Below are positions 18,554 through 28,031 of a stretch of DNA of 64,000 nt, piece by piece (position 1 is the first letter of the stretch; the number at the start of each line of letters is the position of its first letter). The notes under the pieces were generated by a model, which was given only the letters and a program-made list of their open reading frames with translations, searched no databases and was not told where the DNA came from. The DNA comes from Spirochaetia bacterium (GTDB taxonomy: Bacteria > Spirochaetota > Spirochaetia > Sphaerochaetales > Sphaerochaetaceae). The translations under genes and the position numbers were made by a program. The stretch covers positions 2,652,784 through 2,716,783 of the forward strand of contig JAKVOU010000001.1 in assembly GCA_022482625.1 (NCBI GenBank), read 5' to 3'.

Positions 18554-19315
18554 TTGAATTTAGGAATTGTTAATAAGTCAGTACTAATTGTTGGAGCAAG
18601 TAAAGGGATTGGTAGGGAAATTGCACTTGCTTTTGCAAAAGAAGGATGTAAAAAGCTTGTGGTATTGGCTCGGACAGAAAACTTATTAAAGACATTAGTA
18701 ACTGAATGTTCTGAATTTCATCAGGATGCTTCTTTTTTTGCTGTTGACTTAATGAAAGAAGATTCTATCAAGATTGCTTCTAAACTAATTGATGACTACG
18801 GCGTTTTTGATATCATAATCCAAAATATTGGATCATCATTAACACCAACTCGAAATCCATTATCTCCTTTTTCTGATTGGAATTTTGCACTTAGATTAAA
18901 TGCTGGAATTGCCATAGATTTAAATAGTGTTTTTATTCCACTGATGGTTAATAAAAACTGGGGTAGAATAATCCATGTTTCATCAATTTCTGCAAAAATG
19001 TTGAGAGGAAATCCCTTGTATGCATCAGCTAAATCCTTTCTAAATTCATATGTAATAACAACAGGAAGGTTTTTAGCATCTTCTGGAGTTGTGCTTTCTG
19101 CCGTCGAACCGGGGGCTATTTCTTTTCCTGATAGTTATTGGGATAAGGCAATGAAACAAAATGACCCAAAATGTAATGATTTCCTTCGTCATCATCAAGC
19201 TATAAATCGTTTTGGTACATGTAGTGAAATTGCTGATGTTGTTTTATTTATGTCATCTGCACAAAGTTCATTTATGCCTGGCGCTATAGTTCCTGTTGAT
19301 GGCGCAAATATGTAG
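18554..19315 (+). CDS. Short-chain dehydrogenase/reductase
   Basis: This 253-residue classical SDR has the NAD(P) motif GASKGIG (14-20) and active-site Ser143/144 with Tyr156-x3-Lys160 (YASAK). It starts at TTG 18554, six bases after AGAGG; no ATG competes. The gene is AT-rich and opens the foreign part of the locus. It is followed after 6 bp by the sugar transferase gene. The substrate is unknown, probably a keto-sugar in nucleotide-sugar synthesis. Confidence 0.8.
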   Translation: MNLGIVNKSVLIVGASKGIGREIALAFAKEGCKKLVVLARTENLLKTLVTECSEFHQDASFFAVDLMKEDSIKIASKLIDDYGVFDIIIQNIGSSLTPTRNPLSPFSDWNFALRLNAGIAIDLNSVFIPLMVNKNWGRIIHVSSISAKMLRGNPLYASAKSFLNSYVITTGRFLASSGVVLSAVEPGAISFPDSYWDKAMKQNDPKCNDFLRHHQAINRFGTCSEIADVVLFMSSAQSSFMPGAIVPVDGANM

Positions 19316-19321
19316 TGCCCT

Positions 19322-19981
19322 ATGGTAAAAAGATTATTTGATATTATTTTGAGTGGAATAGGCCTTATTATACTTTCTCCTTTCTTGTTAGTTATTGCCT
19401 GCATTATAACTATAACTTCCCCTGGTGGTGTTTTTTTTCGAGGAGTTAGAGTTGGAAAGAATGGCAGATTGTTTCGAATTTTTAAATTTCGTTCTATGAT
19501 ACCTGATTGTGAAGGAAAAGGAAGATGGAATGTTGGGGATAAGGATCCTCGAATAACAAAAATTGGTCATTTTCTTCGAAAATCAAAATTAGATGAACTT
19601 CCTCAACTTATAAATGTTTTTATCGGTGATATGAGTTTAGTCGGGCCAAGGCCAGAATTGCAATACTATGTTGATATGTACACTGAAAAAGAAAAACGAA
19701 TTTTATGTAGACGTCCTGGTATTACTGATTGGGCTTCTCTTGTAAATATTTCACAATATAAGGCATTTACTGAAGTTAATGATCCAGATAAATATTACTT
19801 AAATTATATTCGTCCAATAAAACTTAAGCTTCAACTTTATTATGTGGATCATCATTCCTTGTATGAAGATTTGGAAATTCTTATTTTAACTGTATGGAAT
19901 ATTATTTCACATTCACATAAATGTCCAAAACGGATTATCAATTTAGTTGATTCTGTGGCACAAGGAAAGAATAATGAATAG
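19322..19981 (+). CDS. Undecaprenyl-phosphate sugar-1-phosphate transferase (WcaJ/PglC type)
   Basis: This 219-residue bacterial sugar transferase has a single N-terminal hydrophobic hairpin (residues 7-31). The catalytic core reads FKFRSM, then KLDELPQLINVFIGDMSLVG, and PRPE; the Asp-Glu pair in DELPQ and the Arg-Pro motif are those of the monotopic phosphoglycosyl transferases. It would place the first sugar phosphate on undecaprenyl phosphate at the inner membrane. That sugar is possibly the product of the dehydratase at 16492. The gene overlaps the next one by 8 bp. Confidence 0.9.
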   Translation: MVKRLFDIILSGIGLIILSPFLLVIACIITITSPGGVFFRGVRVGKNGRLFRIFKFRSMIPDCEGKGRWNVGDKDPRITKIGHFLRKSKLDELPQLINVFIGDMSLVGPRPELQYYVDMYTEKEKRILCRRPGITDWASLVNISQYKAFTEVNDPDKYYLNYIRPIKLKLQLYYVDHHSLYEDLEILILTVWNIISHSHKCPKRIINLVDSVAQGKNNE

Positions 19982-20930
19982 TAAAGACTTAGCATGGCTT
20001 ATTAGGCGTCATGGCATTGAAATGACGCATCTTTCTAGAGGATCTCATATCGGTGCAATACTTTCAGTAGCTGATATTATTGCAGTATTATATGCCGATG
20101 TCGCACATGTTGATGCCAAAAATCCAAAATGGCCAGAACGTGACCGTATTATCTTGGGGAAAGGGCATGCCGGTGCGGCGATTTATGCTGCCTTAGCTGA
20201 ATGTGGTTTTTTCCCTGTTGAAGAACTAAAAACTCATTATGCAAATGGTAGTCGCCTTTCTGGACATGTCTCTAGTGCTGTTCCTGGGGTAGAATTATCG
20301 ACAGGGTCTCTTGGACATGGACTATCTGTTGGTGTGGGTATGGCTATGGCAGCAAAAATGGATCATAAGAAGCATAAAGTGTATGTTATCTGTGGTGATG
20401 GAGAATGTGATGAAGGTGCGATTTGGGAAGCTGCACTTGTAGCCAATCAATATAAACTCAGTGGCTTGATCGGAATCATTGACCATAATCGAATGCAGAG
20501 TCTTGATTTTTGTGAAAATACTTTATCTTTGGAATCTTTGGAAGCAAAATGGAGTTCGTTTGGTTGGAATGTTTTATCAATAGATGGTCATGACCATGAC
20601 CAGTTGCATATGGCATTTTCTGAAATAGAGCGCTTTGATACTGGAAAGCCTTCAATGATTATTGCAAATACGGTGAAAGGTAAAGGTATTTCCTTTATGG
20701 AAAATGATATTCTTTGGCATTATAGGTTTCCTCATGAGGGATGGGAATATGACCAGGCAGTAAATGAATTACATTTAATAAAACCTGAAGGAGTAATTGA
20801 TCCTTATACCCCCAATGGAATTGCTAATCCTCAACAACCAGATGAAACTGCTGAGTTTGGTAACAATCATGTTACAAGTAACGGTTGGCATCCGACTTGG
20901 GTAAATAATGTGGAGGAATTGGAGAAATAG
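19974..20930 (+). CDS. Transketolase N-terminal subunit (split transketolase)
   Basis: ATG 19974 lies six bases after AAGGAA and overlaps the upstream stop, giving 318 residues. The thiamine diphosphate motif is present (GDGECDEGAIWEAA ... DHNRMQ), as is the phosphate-site histidine loop (GKGHAGAAIYAAL). It forms a split enzyme with the subunit encoded 3 bp downstream. In pentose-phosphate metabolism such pairs move two-carbon ketol units. Inside a polysaccharide operon the acceptor may be a sugar precursor, which is inference. Confidence 0.88.
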   Translation: MNSKDLAWLIRRHGIEMTHLSRGSHIGAILSVADIIAVLYADVAHVDAKNPKWPERDRIILGKGHAGAAIYAALAECGFFPVEELKTHYANGSRLSGHVSSAVPGVELSTGSLGHGLSVGVGMAMAAKMDHKKHKVYVICGDGECDEGAIWEAALVANQYKLSGLIGIIDHNRMQSLDFCENTLSLESLEAKWSSFGWNVLSIDGHDHDQLHMAFSEIERFDTGKPSMIIANTVKGKGISFMENDILWHYRFPHEGWEYDQAVNELHLIKPEGVIDPYTPNGIANPQQPDETAEFGNNHVTSNGWHPTWVNNVEELEK

Positions 20931-20933
20931 TCT

Positions 20934-21866
20934 ATGCGTGACACTTTTGTTAAAACTTTAATTGAGATTGCAAAGAAAGATAAAAATGTTATATTAATTA
21001 CTGGTGATTTAGGTTTTGGTGTTTTAAAACCCTTTTGGGAACAACTACCAGATCAATTTATAAATGCTGGTATTGCTGAGCAGAACATGACTAGCATGGC
21101 GGCTGGTTTGGCACTTGAAGGAAAAATTGTTTTCACTTATTCAATTGGGAATTTTCCAACACTTCGTTGTCTTGAACAAATAAGAAATGATTGTGCATAC
21201 CATAATGCAAATGTGAAAATCATTTGTGTTGGTGGTGGTTTTGCATATGGGTCGCTTGGAATGAGTCATCATGCTACGGAAGATATTGCTATTATGAGAG
21301 CATTGCCGAATGTTTCTGTGTTTTGTCCTGGTGATTTAGTTGAAGCGAGAGAAGCAACAAAAGCAATTTATAAACATTCTGGCACTTGCTATTTGCGACT
21401 AGGACGAGGAGGTGAAAGGCAGATACATCCAGATAATTTAAAAACTAAGGATAATAAGGCAATTTTAATAAGAGAATCAATGTTTGGAAAGGGAAAAATT
21501 GCAGTTTTTTCAACAGGAGCAATTCTTGCTGAGGCAACAGATGCTTGTGATGAACTTGAAAAACAAGGTATATCGCTTATGCAGTATAGTTTTCCTACAG
21601 TAAAGCCGATTGACAAAGACGTTATCAATAAATGTGCACAAAGTTGTAAATATATTGTTACAATTGAGGATCATAATATTGTTGGGGGTTTTGGATCTGC
21701 TGTTCTAGAAGTTCTTGCACCGATTAAAGATAAGATAAGATTAATGAGAATTGGCCTAGATGATGAATATTGTTACCAGGTAGGGACTCAAAAGTACTTA
21801 CAAGAACAATATGGTATAAGTAAATACAATATTATTACTAAAATTAAAAGTGTTATTTTAGATTAA
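20934..21866 (+). CDS. Transketolase C-terminal subunit
   Basis: This 310-residue protein holds the pyrimidine-binding domain (INAGIAEQNM, with the cofactor-activating Glu) and the C-terminal transketolase domain (IVTIEDHNIVGGFGSAV). Together with the upstream subunit it makes one complete enzyme. It is AT-rich like its partner, so the pair arrived with the island and is not the housekeeping tkt. Confidence 0.88.
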   Translation: MRDTFVKTLIEIAKKDKNVILITGDLGFGVLKPFWEQLPDQFINAGIAEQNMTSMAAGLALEGKIVFTYSIGNFPTLRCLEQIRNDCAYHNANVKIICVGGGFAYGSLGMSHHATEDIAIMRALPNVSVFCPGDLVEAREATKAIYKHSGTCYLRLGRGGERQIHPDNLKTKDNKAILIRESMFGKGKIAVFSTGAILAEATDACDELEKQGISLMQYSFPTVKPIDKDVINKCAQSCKYIVTIEDHNIVGGFGSAVLEVLAPIKDKIRLMRIGLDDEYCYQVGTQKYLQEQYGISKYNIITKIKSVILD

Positions 21867-21893
21867 AAATCTTTTAAATAAATTGAGTTTTTT

Positions 21894-22667
21894 ATGAATA
21901 AAAAAAATTATGTTGATGGATTAGTATCTGTCATAATTCCAGTTTATAAAAGTGAAAAATTTCTTAAACAAACTATTCAATCTGTACAATTGCAGTCTTA
22001 TCAATATTTTGAAATTATTTTAATTGATGATTGTTCTCCAGATCAATCATTTGAAATTATATCTGAAATGAGACAATGTGATGATAGAATTTGTTTTATT
22101 AGAAATTCCAAAAATCTTGGTGCTGCAATTTCACGTAATAAAGCTTTAAATGAGGCAAGAGGTAGGTACATTGCTTTTTTAGATAGCGATGATTTATGGG
22201 TTTCTAATAAGCTTCAATTTCAACTAGATTTGTTAAAGAAAACAGATAGTTTTTTTATTTATGGAGCGATTGAGATAATTGATGAAAAAGGAAAAATGAT
22301 AAAAAATTGTCGACATGTTCCAAAACATATTAACTATAATGAGTTACTTAGAAATACAGCAATTGCAACATCAACTGTTTTAATTGATAGAGACAGAATT
22401 GGTGATTTCCGAATGCCTTTAATTCGATCAGGCGAAGATTATGCAACATGGTTAATGCTTTTACACGGAAATAAAGTAGCTTATGGTGTACAAGAAACTG
22501 TTGTAAAATATAGAAAAACTAGGGGTTCTCTTTCTTCTAAAAAGGCTAGCAATTGGAAAAAAGTTTATAATATTCAAGTTAATAATGAACATATTAATCC
22601 TTTTTTTGCATTGATTAACTGTCTATTTTACATATGGCATGCAATTCTAAAATATTATTTTAAATAA
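21894..22667 (+). CDS. Family 2 glycosyltransferase
   Basis: This 257-residue GT-A fold enzyme has the nucleotide-binding start VIIPVYKSEKFL, IDDCSPD, and the metal-binding LDSDD motif. The RSGEDYATWL segment matches the ED acceptor-side motif of GT2 enzymes. It would extend the lipid-linked repeat unit in the cytoplasm. Donor and acceptor are unknown. IS debris begins about 140 bp downstream and breaks the operon. Confidence 0.85.
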   Translation: MNKKNYVDGLVSVIIPVYKSEKFLKQTIQSVQLQSYQYFEIILIDDCSPDQSFEIISEMRQCDDRICFIRNSKNLGAAISRNKALNEARGRYIAFLDSDDLWVSNKLQFQLDLLKKTDSFFIYGAIEIIDEKGKMIKNCRHVPKHINYNELLRNTAIATSTVLIDRDRIGDFRMPLIRSGEDYATWLMLLHGNKVAYGVQETVVKYRKTRGSLSSKKASNWKKVYNIQVNNEHINPFFALINCLFYIWHAILKYYFK

Positions 22668-22805
22668 CTAATTTAAAATAAAATTGGTATGTGCTCACCC
22701 ATAGGAGTTGATATAATGTTATTTTCTAATCCTATTAGTGTTGATATCCAGAAAGAGGGGGGACATAGAAAAAAACAAGCACCATCCTAGAACCGGAAAC
22801 TAAGA

Positions 22806-23112
22806 TGGACTAGATTGTCAAGACACTTTTCTCTTGGGGAATAAGCTTTTGCCTCCTTATGCAATCTGTATCTTCACTGGCCTGTCAGGCCAGTAATAGG
22901 CCTTCGGGCTCTTGTAGCCCAATGATTGGTGCGGCCTCTCATCATTGTAGTAGGCGATATACTTCCGCAGAGCCTTTCTCAAGTCCAGGGGACTTGCATA
23001 GGCATTGAAGTAAATCTCCTCATACTTTAGCATCCTGAAGAAACGTTCCACGAAGATGTTGTCCAGCGTCCTGCGCCTGCCGCCCATGCTGATCCTAATG
23101 CCGTTGCCTTCC
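22806..23112 (-). mobile_element. IS3-family fragment A (3' part of orfB with one terminus)
   Basis: The terminus TGGACT at 22806 and the following bases closely match the complete IS3 copy at 42145-43410. The fragment encodes the last part of the integrase-like OrfB (LDNIFVERFF ... KIQIA, 22857-23087) and stops matching at 23112. The rest of the element is missing, so this is a dead remnant. Confidence 0.8.
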
Positions 23113-23172
23113 AGCCGTGTTACTGAAAAAACTCCTTACTATGAACCGATAAAAACATCATACTGCGCACAA
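23113..23172 (-). repeat. Short repeat element, copy 1
   Basis: Read on the minus strand this begins TGTGCGCAGTATGATG and continues with TTTTTATCGGTT and a GGAGTTTTTTC tract, ending near AACAC. It matches copies at 25829 and 27313. It sits exactly between IS3 fragment A and the transposase fragment that begins at 23173. Confidence 0.55.
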
Positions 23173-24193
23173 GCTTCCCGGAAACATCCCCGACTCCAGG
23201 ACGCTGAGGCTATTGCTGGAGGAACTCAAGAGTGCGGGATTCAGTGACTACGGCCTCATCCTGGACAGGGCGTATCTCAGCAAGGAAAACCTGGATCTCC
23301 TCGTGCCGGAGGGGATCAGGGCCATATTCATGGCGAAAACCGGTGACGCCAAGGTCATGAAATGCATCGGAGAGGCCCTTTCCGAAAGCGGGAGCATCAC
23401 GGCCAGGGGGGTGTTCCTCAGGGACCACGACTGCTATGCCAAGGATTACGAGTACCCCTATTGCTACAGGGAAACCGAAGGGAAGGGCCATGGGACATCG
23501 GTTCCGCAGAGGCTCTGCCTCTTCTTCGATCCCGAGGCCAGAGGCGCAGAGGACAAGGCGCTCACCGTGGAGCTGCTTGACGAGGAGGAGAGCCTCCTCG
23601 GTCACCTGAAGGGCGGCGGGGCGCCGGATGAAAGGCTCCTGAAGAAATTCCGCAGGCACTTTGCCGTCGAGACCGATGGTGACGGGACGGTCATCTCCTG
23701 CTCGAGGGACGAGGAGAAGATTGCGGGATGCAGGAAACGCTGCGGGTTCTTCGCAATCGTCTGCACGAACATGGATGCACGGGAGTATCCGCTTGACTGG
23801 ATCCTCTCCAAATACCGGATGCGGGATTCCTAGGAAAAGGCCTTCATGTATCTGAAGGGCTGGCAGGGAGGAAGGAGGCTCCGGACCTGGACGGAGCCCA
23901 GTACCGACGGAAGGGTCTTCTTCCAGTTCGTCGCACTCATCCTCAACTGTTACCTCCATGCCCGCTATTTCTCCACGGGCGATGGTTTCAGGAAGCGATT
24001 CGCGACTCCGTGGGACGTACTTGACGAGATGCGGTCGGTCAGGTTTGTCCAGCTCAGGGGCAGGTCCCCGAAGGTCTCGGAGTTCGTCGGGAAGCAGGTG
24101 GACATCTTCGACGAGTTCGGGCTGGAGATTCCCAAGGGTTCAAGGCCTGGTTCCAGGAAGAAGCCGAAAAACGGTGGCAAAAAGAAGGCTTAG
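23173..24193 (+). pseudogene. IS1634/IS4-type transposase fragment with internal stop
   Basis: The frame opens inside the protein (LPGNIPDSRTLRLLLEEL), typical of the DDE core of IS1634-like transposases, and includes LILDRAYLSKENL. TAG at 23831-23833 splits it. The same frame then continues to 24193 (EKAFMYLKGWQGGRR ... GGKKKA). The N-terminus is missing, cut off at the repeat element. It is inactive debris and its GC content is much higher than that of the neighbouring glycosyltransferase genes. Confidence 0.75.
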
Positions 24194-24333
24194 GGGATTT
24201 GTACTAAACCTGCATTGCAAAACTCTGATTTGTAGTGATAGCTAGATTTATTGTATTTGTTTTACCTCCTTGGGCTGGTAAAATGCTTAATAAATTTTTG
24301 GATTGGTTTATTTATATTATTATTAGTAAAGAA

Positions 24334-25389
24334 ATGAAAAAAAATAGTTTAAAAAGAAAAATTTTATATATAGGGCCATTTGCGAAAAAGAGTATTATTG
24401 CAATTGGTGGTACCGTAAAAACAAATGAAATTTATAATGCGCTTCTATTTAATGTCACAACTCGAAGAAGACTTCGATATTTGGATGTTTTTCAATGGCG
24501 GCGACATAAAATTTTAATTTTTTTCAGGCTTTTATTGGGAGTTCTTTTTTATAAAAATTTTATTTTAGTAATTAGTTATAGCGCTCTAAAAAAATTATTT
24601 AACTTACCGATGCTATTTTCTAAAAATATTTTATTTATTCCCATTGGAAATATTTGCTGTAATGATTTAACTAATAAAGAAATTCAAAAAATAAATAATT
24701 GCATAAATGTTTTATTTGTTCAAACTGAGTCTTTAAAAGCCGATTTAATATGTAACAATATTAAATCAAAAATAATAGTAATGCACAATTTTAAAATTTA
24801 CTCAAATTTTGTTTTTCACCATGAATATTTTCCTCTGAATGCAAATCTTTTTCGATTTTGTTTTTTGTCACGAGTAACTGAAACAAAAGGAATTTTTGAT
24901 GCAATAGAGATAGTTGAAAAGTACAATTATAAGAATGACTTAAATAAAATTGAACTAGATATTTTTGGAATAATTGATCCAATTTACTCTAATGAATTTA
25001 ATATTTTGCTTGAAACGAAGGATTTTATTAGGTATTGTGGAATAATTCCTTACAAAGATGTTCCTAAAGTAATTACAAAATATTTTATGCTTCTTTTTCC
25101 AACAAAATTCGATGGTGAAGGTTTTCCTGGTGCTATTTTAGATTCATTAGCAGCTGGACTTCCTGTTCTGTCATCAAATTTTAAATACTATCAAGATATA
25201 TTAATTGATAATTATACTGGTTTATCCTTTAAGATTAATGACTTTGATGAATTTTATTCTAAAATTTGCTATGCAGTAGAAAATTATCATCTAATAAATA
25301 CTTATCGTGAGAATTGTTTACAGCAATATCGCAAATATTCTTTTGAAAAAGAGATTGTAAAGTTACAAGATGAAATAATGCTAATTTAA
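24334..25389 (+). CDS. Family 4 (GT-B) glycosyltransferase
   Basis: This AT-rich GT-B enzyme has about 351 residues from ATG 24334. The glycine-rich start GGTVKTNEIYNAL, the mid-domain FLSRVTETKGIFDAIEIV and the donor-binding EGFPGAILDSLAAGLPVLSS are diagnostic. The frame is open further upstream to GTG 24235. Those extra 33 residues (hydrophobic, PPWAGKMLNKFLDWF) may be a leftover of a gene destroyed by the IS insertion, now fused in frame. The donor sugar is unknown. It is isolated by IS debris on both sides. Confidence 0.8.
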   Translation: MKKNSLKRKILYIGPFAKKSIIAIGGTVKTNEIYNALLFNVTTRRRLRYLDVFQWRRHKILIFFRLLLGVLFYKNFILVISYSALKKLFNLPMLFSKNILFIPIGNICCNDLTNKEIQKINNCINVLFVQTESLKADLICNNIKSKIIVMHNFKIYSNFVFHHEYFPLNANLFRFCFLSRVTETKGIFDAIEIVEKYNYKNDLNKIELDIFGIIDPIYSNEFNILLETKDFIRYCGIIPYKDVPKVITKYFMLLFPTKFDGEGFPGAILDSLAAGLPVLSSNFKYYQDILIDNYTGLSFKINDFDEFYSKICYAVENYHLINTYRENCLQQYRKYSFEKEIVKLQDEIMLI

Positions 25390-25433
25390 CCTGTAATTTT
25401 TGAAATGAGTAAAAGAAGCAAGGTTATTTATAA

Positions 25434-25828
25434 TGTATTGGAAAAATGAGACAGATTCCCTGTGAGAAATAAGCTATACTGGAACCATGGAAAAACGAAA
25501 CAGGTACACTTCGGAATTCAGGGCCAAGGTCGTGATGGAAGTGTTCAGGGAAGCCGAGACCGTCAACCAGATTGCGGCCCGCTACCAGCTCAACCCGCAG
25601 ATGGTGAGCCTGTGGAAGCGAGAGTTCGTCAGTCATGCCCCTGACCTCTTCGGCCGCCGCAAGGACGGTGAAGCGAAGCTGAGGAAAGAGCTGCAGGAGA
25701 AGGAAGACCGGTACCAGAAGATCATCGGCCAACTCAACTACGAGCTGAACCCTCTGGGGGAAAAATCTGACTTCGGGAAGCAACACTGAGAAACGGCTGG
25801 CCCTGTATGATCCGGATGAAAAGAGAAT
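25434..25828 (+). mobile_element. IS3-family fragment B (terminus, orfA and start of orfB)
   Basis: It starts at the terminus TGTATTGG and carries a complete 100-residue OrfA (25487-25789, HTH type, MEKRNRYTSEFRAKVVMEVF). It then holds the first codons of OrfB and ends at 25828. It closely resembles the complete copy at 42145-43410 and lies in the opposite orientation to fragment A. It cannot move by itself. Confidence 0.8.
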
Positions 25829-25855
25829 TGTGCGCGGTATGATTTTTTATCGGTT
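25829..25855 (+). repeat. Short repeat element, copy 2 (truncated)
   Basis: The stretch begins TGTGCGCGGTATGATT and continues with TTTTATCGGTT, matching the first half of the copies at 23113 and 27313. It abuts IS3 fragment B exactly. Confidence 0.5.
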
Positions 25856-25904
25856 GCCCTGATCCCCGGAACTTGGAGTAAAATAGAGTTTATGGAGGTA
25901 ACAG

Positions 25905-26181
25905 ATGAAATCCACAGAATTCAGGCTCAGGTGCATCAGACGGGTATTGGACAAGCATGAGGACCCCTGCCATGGTAGCCTTTTCGGAAGGCTGCTGTAC
26001 ACGGTCCATCAAGCTTTGGCTGAGGCAATATGAGGAGCATGGAGCCGGAGGACTGAAGCCTAAACTTAGGGAAGGCGCCCATGACAGGCAGTTCAAGACC
26101 GATGCCGTACGCCAGGCATGGGATGGTAAGCATACCATCAACGGTACGGCCCGCCAGCTTGGCATCAGCAAGCCCATGCTG
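25905..26181 (+). pseudogene. IS150-like transposase OrfA remnant, frameshifted
   Basis: MKSTEFRLRCIRRVLD starts at 25905 after a GGAGG site. The frame is lost after about 20 codons, and coherent protein resumes in another frame (SIKLWLRQYEEHGAGGLKPKL ... TINGTARQLGISKPM). The two HTH units are those of IS150-group OrfA. No OrfB follows. Confidence 0.6.
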
Positions 26182-26281
26182 TATACATCTCAAATTCCCG
26201 GTGCGTTTATATCTATGAATCGAACAACTCTATAAAATAGTTACAAATATCCGTGTTTATGAGGTAACAAAGCCAATATAA

Positions 26282-27823
26282 CTAGATATAATTGTATCTA
26301 TGAAAGATACAGGTCACAAGAAACCGAAGGTCATCCGTGTCACCAACAAGAAGAACGGCGTCACCTACCTCTATGAGGATTATGCCTTCTGGAACAAGGA
26401 GAAAAAGCGCGGGGAGCACAAGAGGAGATGCATCGGACACATCGGGGACGACGGCACGGTGCACTACAACGAGTATTACCGTGCCAGACGACGGGAAGCC
26501 GTATCTCCGTCCGTTTCCAAGACGACCCTGATGGGCCAGGACCTCATCCTCAATAAGATGATCGGGAATGTCGGCATCAAGGCCGTACTGGACAAGGCCC
26601 TGGGGGCCGATGACGCTGCGAAGGTCCTCCAGCTCGCCATGTACAGCATCTGCGAGGGCAAGGCCCTCAGCCGTGCTTGCGATTGGCTCGACGACAGGGG
26701 ATACGACGGTGCCTCGCTTGGTTCCCAGAGGATCAGCGACCTGCTGGCCTCCCTTTCGGACGACCGTCGCAATGCCTTCTTCAGGCTCTGGCTTGCCAGG
26801 CAAACCGGGAAGAAGGCGCTGCTGTTCGACATAACCAGCACATCCAGCTATGCGAAGCACAACCCCTATGTGGAACGGGGCTACAACCGGGACCATGGGA
26901 AGCTGCCCCAGATAAACCTCGGGCTGTTGACCACCCATTCGTCGAACATCCCCCTATGGTATGCGGATCTGCCGGGGAGCATGGCCGACTCCGTTGTCCT
27001 GGATCATGTGCTGGACAGTCTGGGAAAACTGGGGGTCTCCGACATCAACCTGGTCGGCGACCGTGGCTTCTACAGCGAGCCAACCTCATGCATATCGTGG
27101 CCAAGGGACAGAAGTTCACCGTTCCGGTCCCTTCCGGCATCAGATGGCAGAAAGAACTGATCGACAAAGCGAGGTTCTCCATCCGCCGGCCGGGGAACAT
27201 CATCCGCAATCCCGATGACGACAAGTCCTACATCTACGGACTCACCGACTACCGGATGGGGCCCTACGGGCGAACCTGGAGGGATGTCTATTTCGATCCG
27301 GCCAAGAGGGAGTGTGCGCGGTATGATGTTTTTATCGGTAAGGAATTTTTTCTCTCTGAAAAATCTTCTTGACATTCACAGAGGGAGCGAGACATCGCGT
27401 CGCTGATACTCACGCTGCGCACCTGCGAGGAAGAACTGTCCGACGGGAAGCCGGACGAGCGGCACCGGCGGCTCTACGATACCTATTTCACGGTACGGGA
27501 GACACCCAAGCGGGGCAGGAAGGTCATCCTTGACGAAGGGATGCATACATCAACTGCTACAGCGGCTTCTGGGTCATCCTCACCAATGCGGAGAAGGATG
27601 CATCCAAGGCTTTCTGCCACTACAGCCGCAGATGCGACATAGAGCTCCACTTCGACGACATGAAGAACCTGCTGGACTGCAACCGCCTCAACGTACATGG
27701 GCAGAAGACCATGAAGGGAAGGCTCTTCGTCGACTTCATCGCCCTGATCATCCTGAACGAGTTGCGGAGCCGGGTTTCGGCAATCAAGCCGAAGGAGCGG
27801 AATTACTGGGACCTTCTGTATTT
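26282..27823 (+). mobile_element. Degraded IS1634-family element
   Basis: The transposase starts at 26300 and reads intact to about 27080 (KKNGVTYLYEDYAFWNKE ... LLFDITSTSSYAK ... NLVGDRGFYSE). A frameshift there moves the frame to ...ANLMHIVAKGQKFTVPV. A 67-68 bp repeat element interrupts it at 27313, and a second frameshift near 27540 precedes the C-terminal part (CDIELHFDDMKNLL ... LLYFVNNLS). The DDE residues are the Asp in LFDIT, the Asp in VGDRG and the Glu in IELHF. The right end is cut by the IS21 element. It is inactive. Confidence 0.75.
27313..27380 (+). repeat. Short repeat element, copy 3, with target duplication
   Basis: It begins TGTGCGCGGTATGATG and ends near ACATTCACA. It is flanked by AGAGGGAG at 27305-27312 and 27380-27387. 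Removing the insert plus one flank restores the IS1634 transposase frame (FDPAKRERDIASLIL). It therefore looks like a small non-autonomous mobile element of 67-68 bp with a 7-8 bp duplication. Confidence 0.65.
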
Positions 27824-28031
27824 TGTCAACAACTTATCCAATTCTCACGTGGAATTCCAAGAATTTCCAATTTGATGATTCTCGGATTTCATCCTGAGAA
27901 TTCTTGGAAAACAACTTGATGATCATTGGAAATCATCATGGTTATTCTTGGAATTTCTGTTGATATTCTCTAGCAGCCTCCTTTCCGATGGACGGGAACG
28001 GCGGCCATGCAACGCATTACGGCAACCCGGT

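Noticed and set aside
23210-23959. 249-residue minus-strand frame
   Set aside because: It is antisense to the IS1634-type transposase fragment. The composition is Pro/Leu/Glu-rich, as expected for the complement of GC-rich coding DNA.
22806-25828. IS3 fragments A and B as two halves of one element split by later insertions
   Set aside because: They lie in opposite orientations, so a simple insertion into one copy cannot explain them without an inversion.
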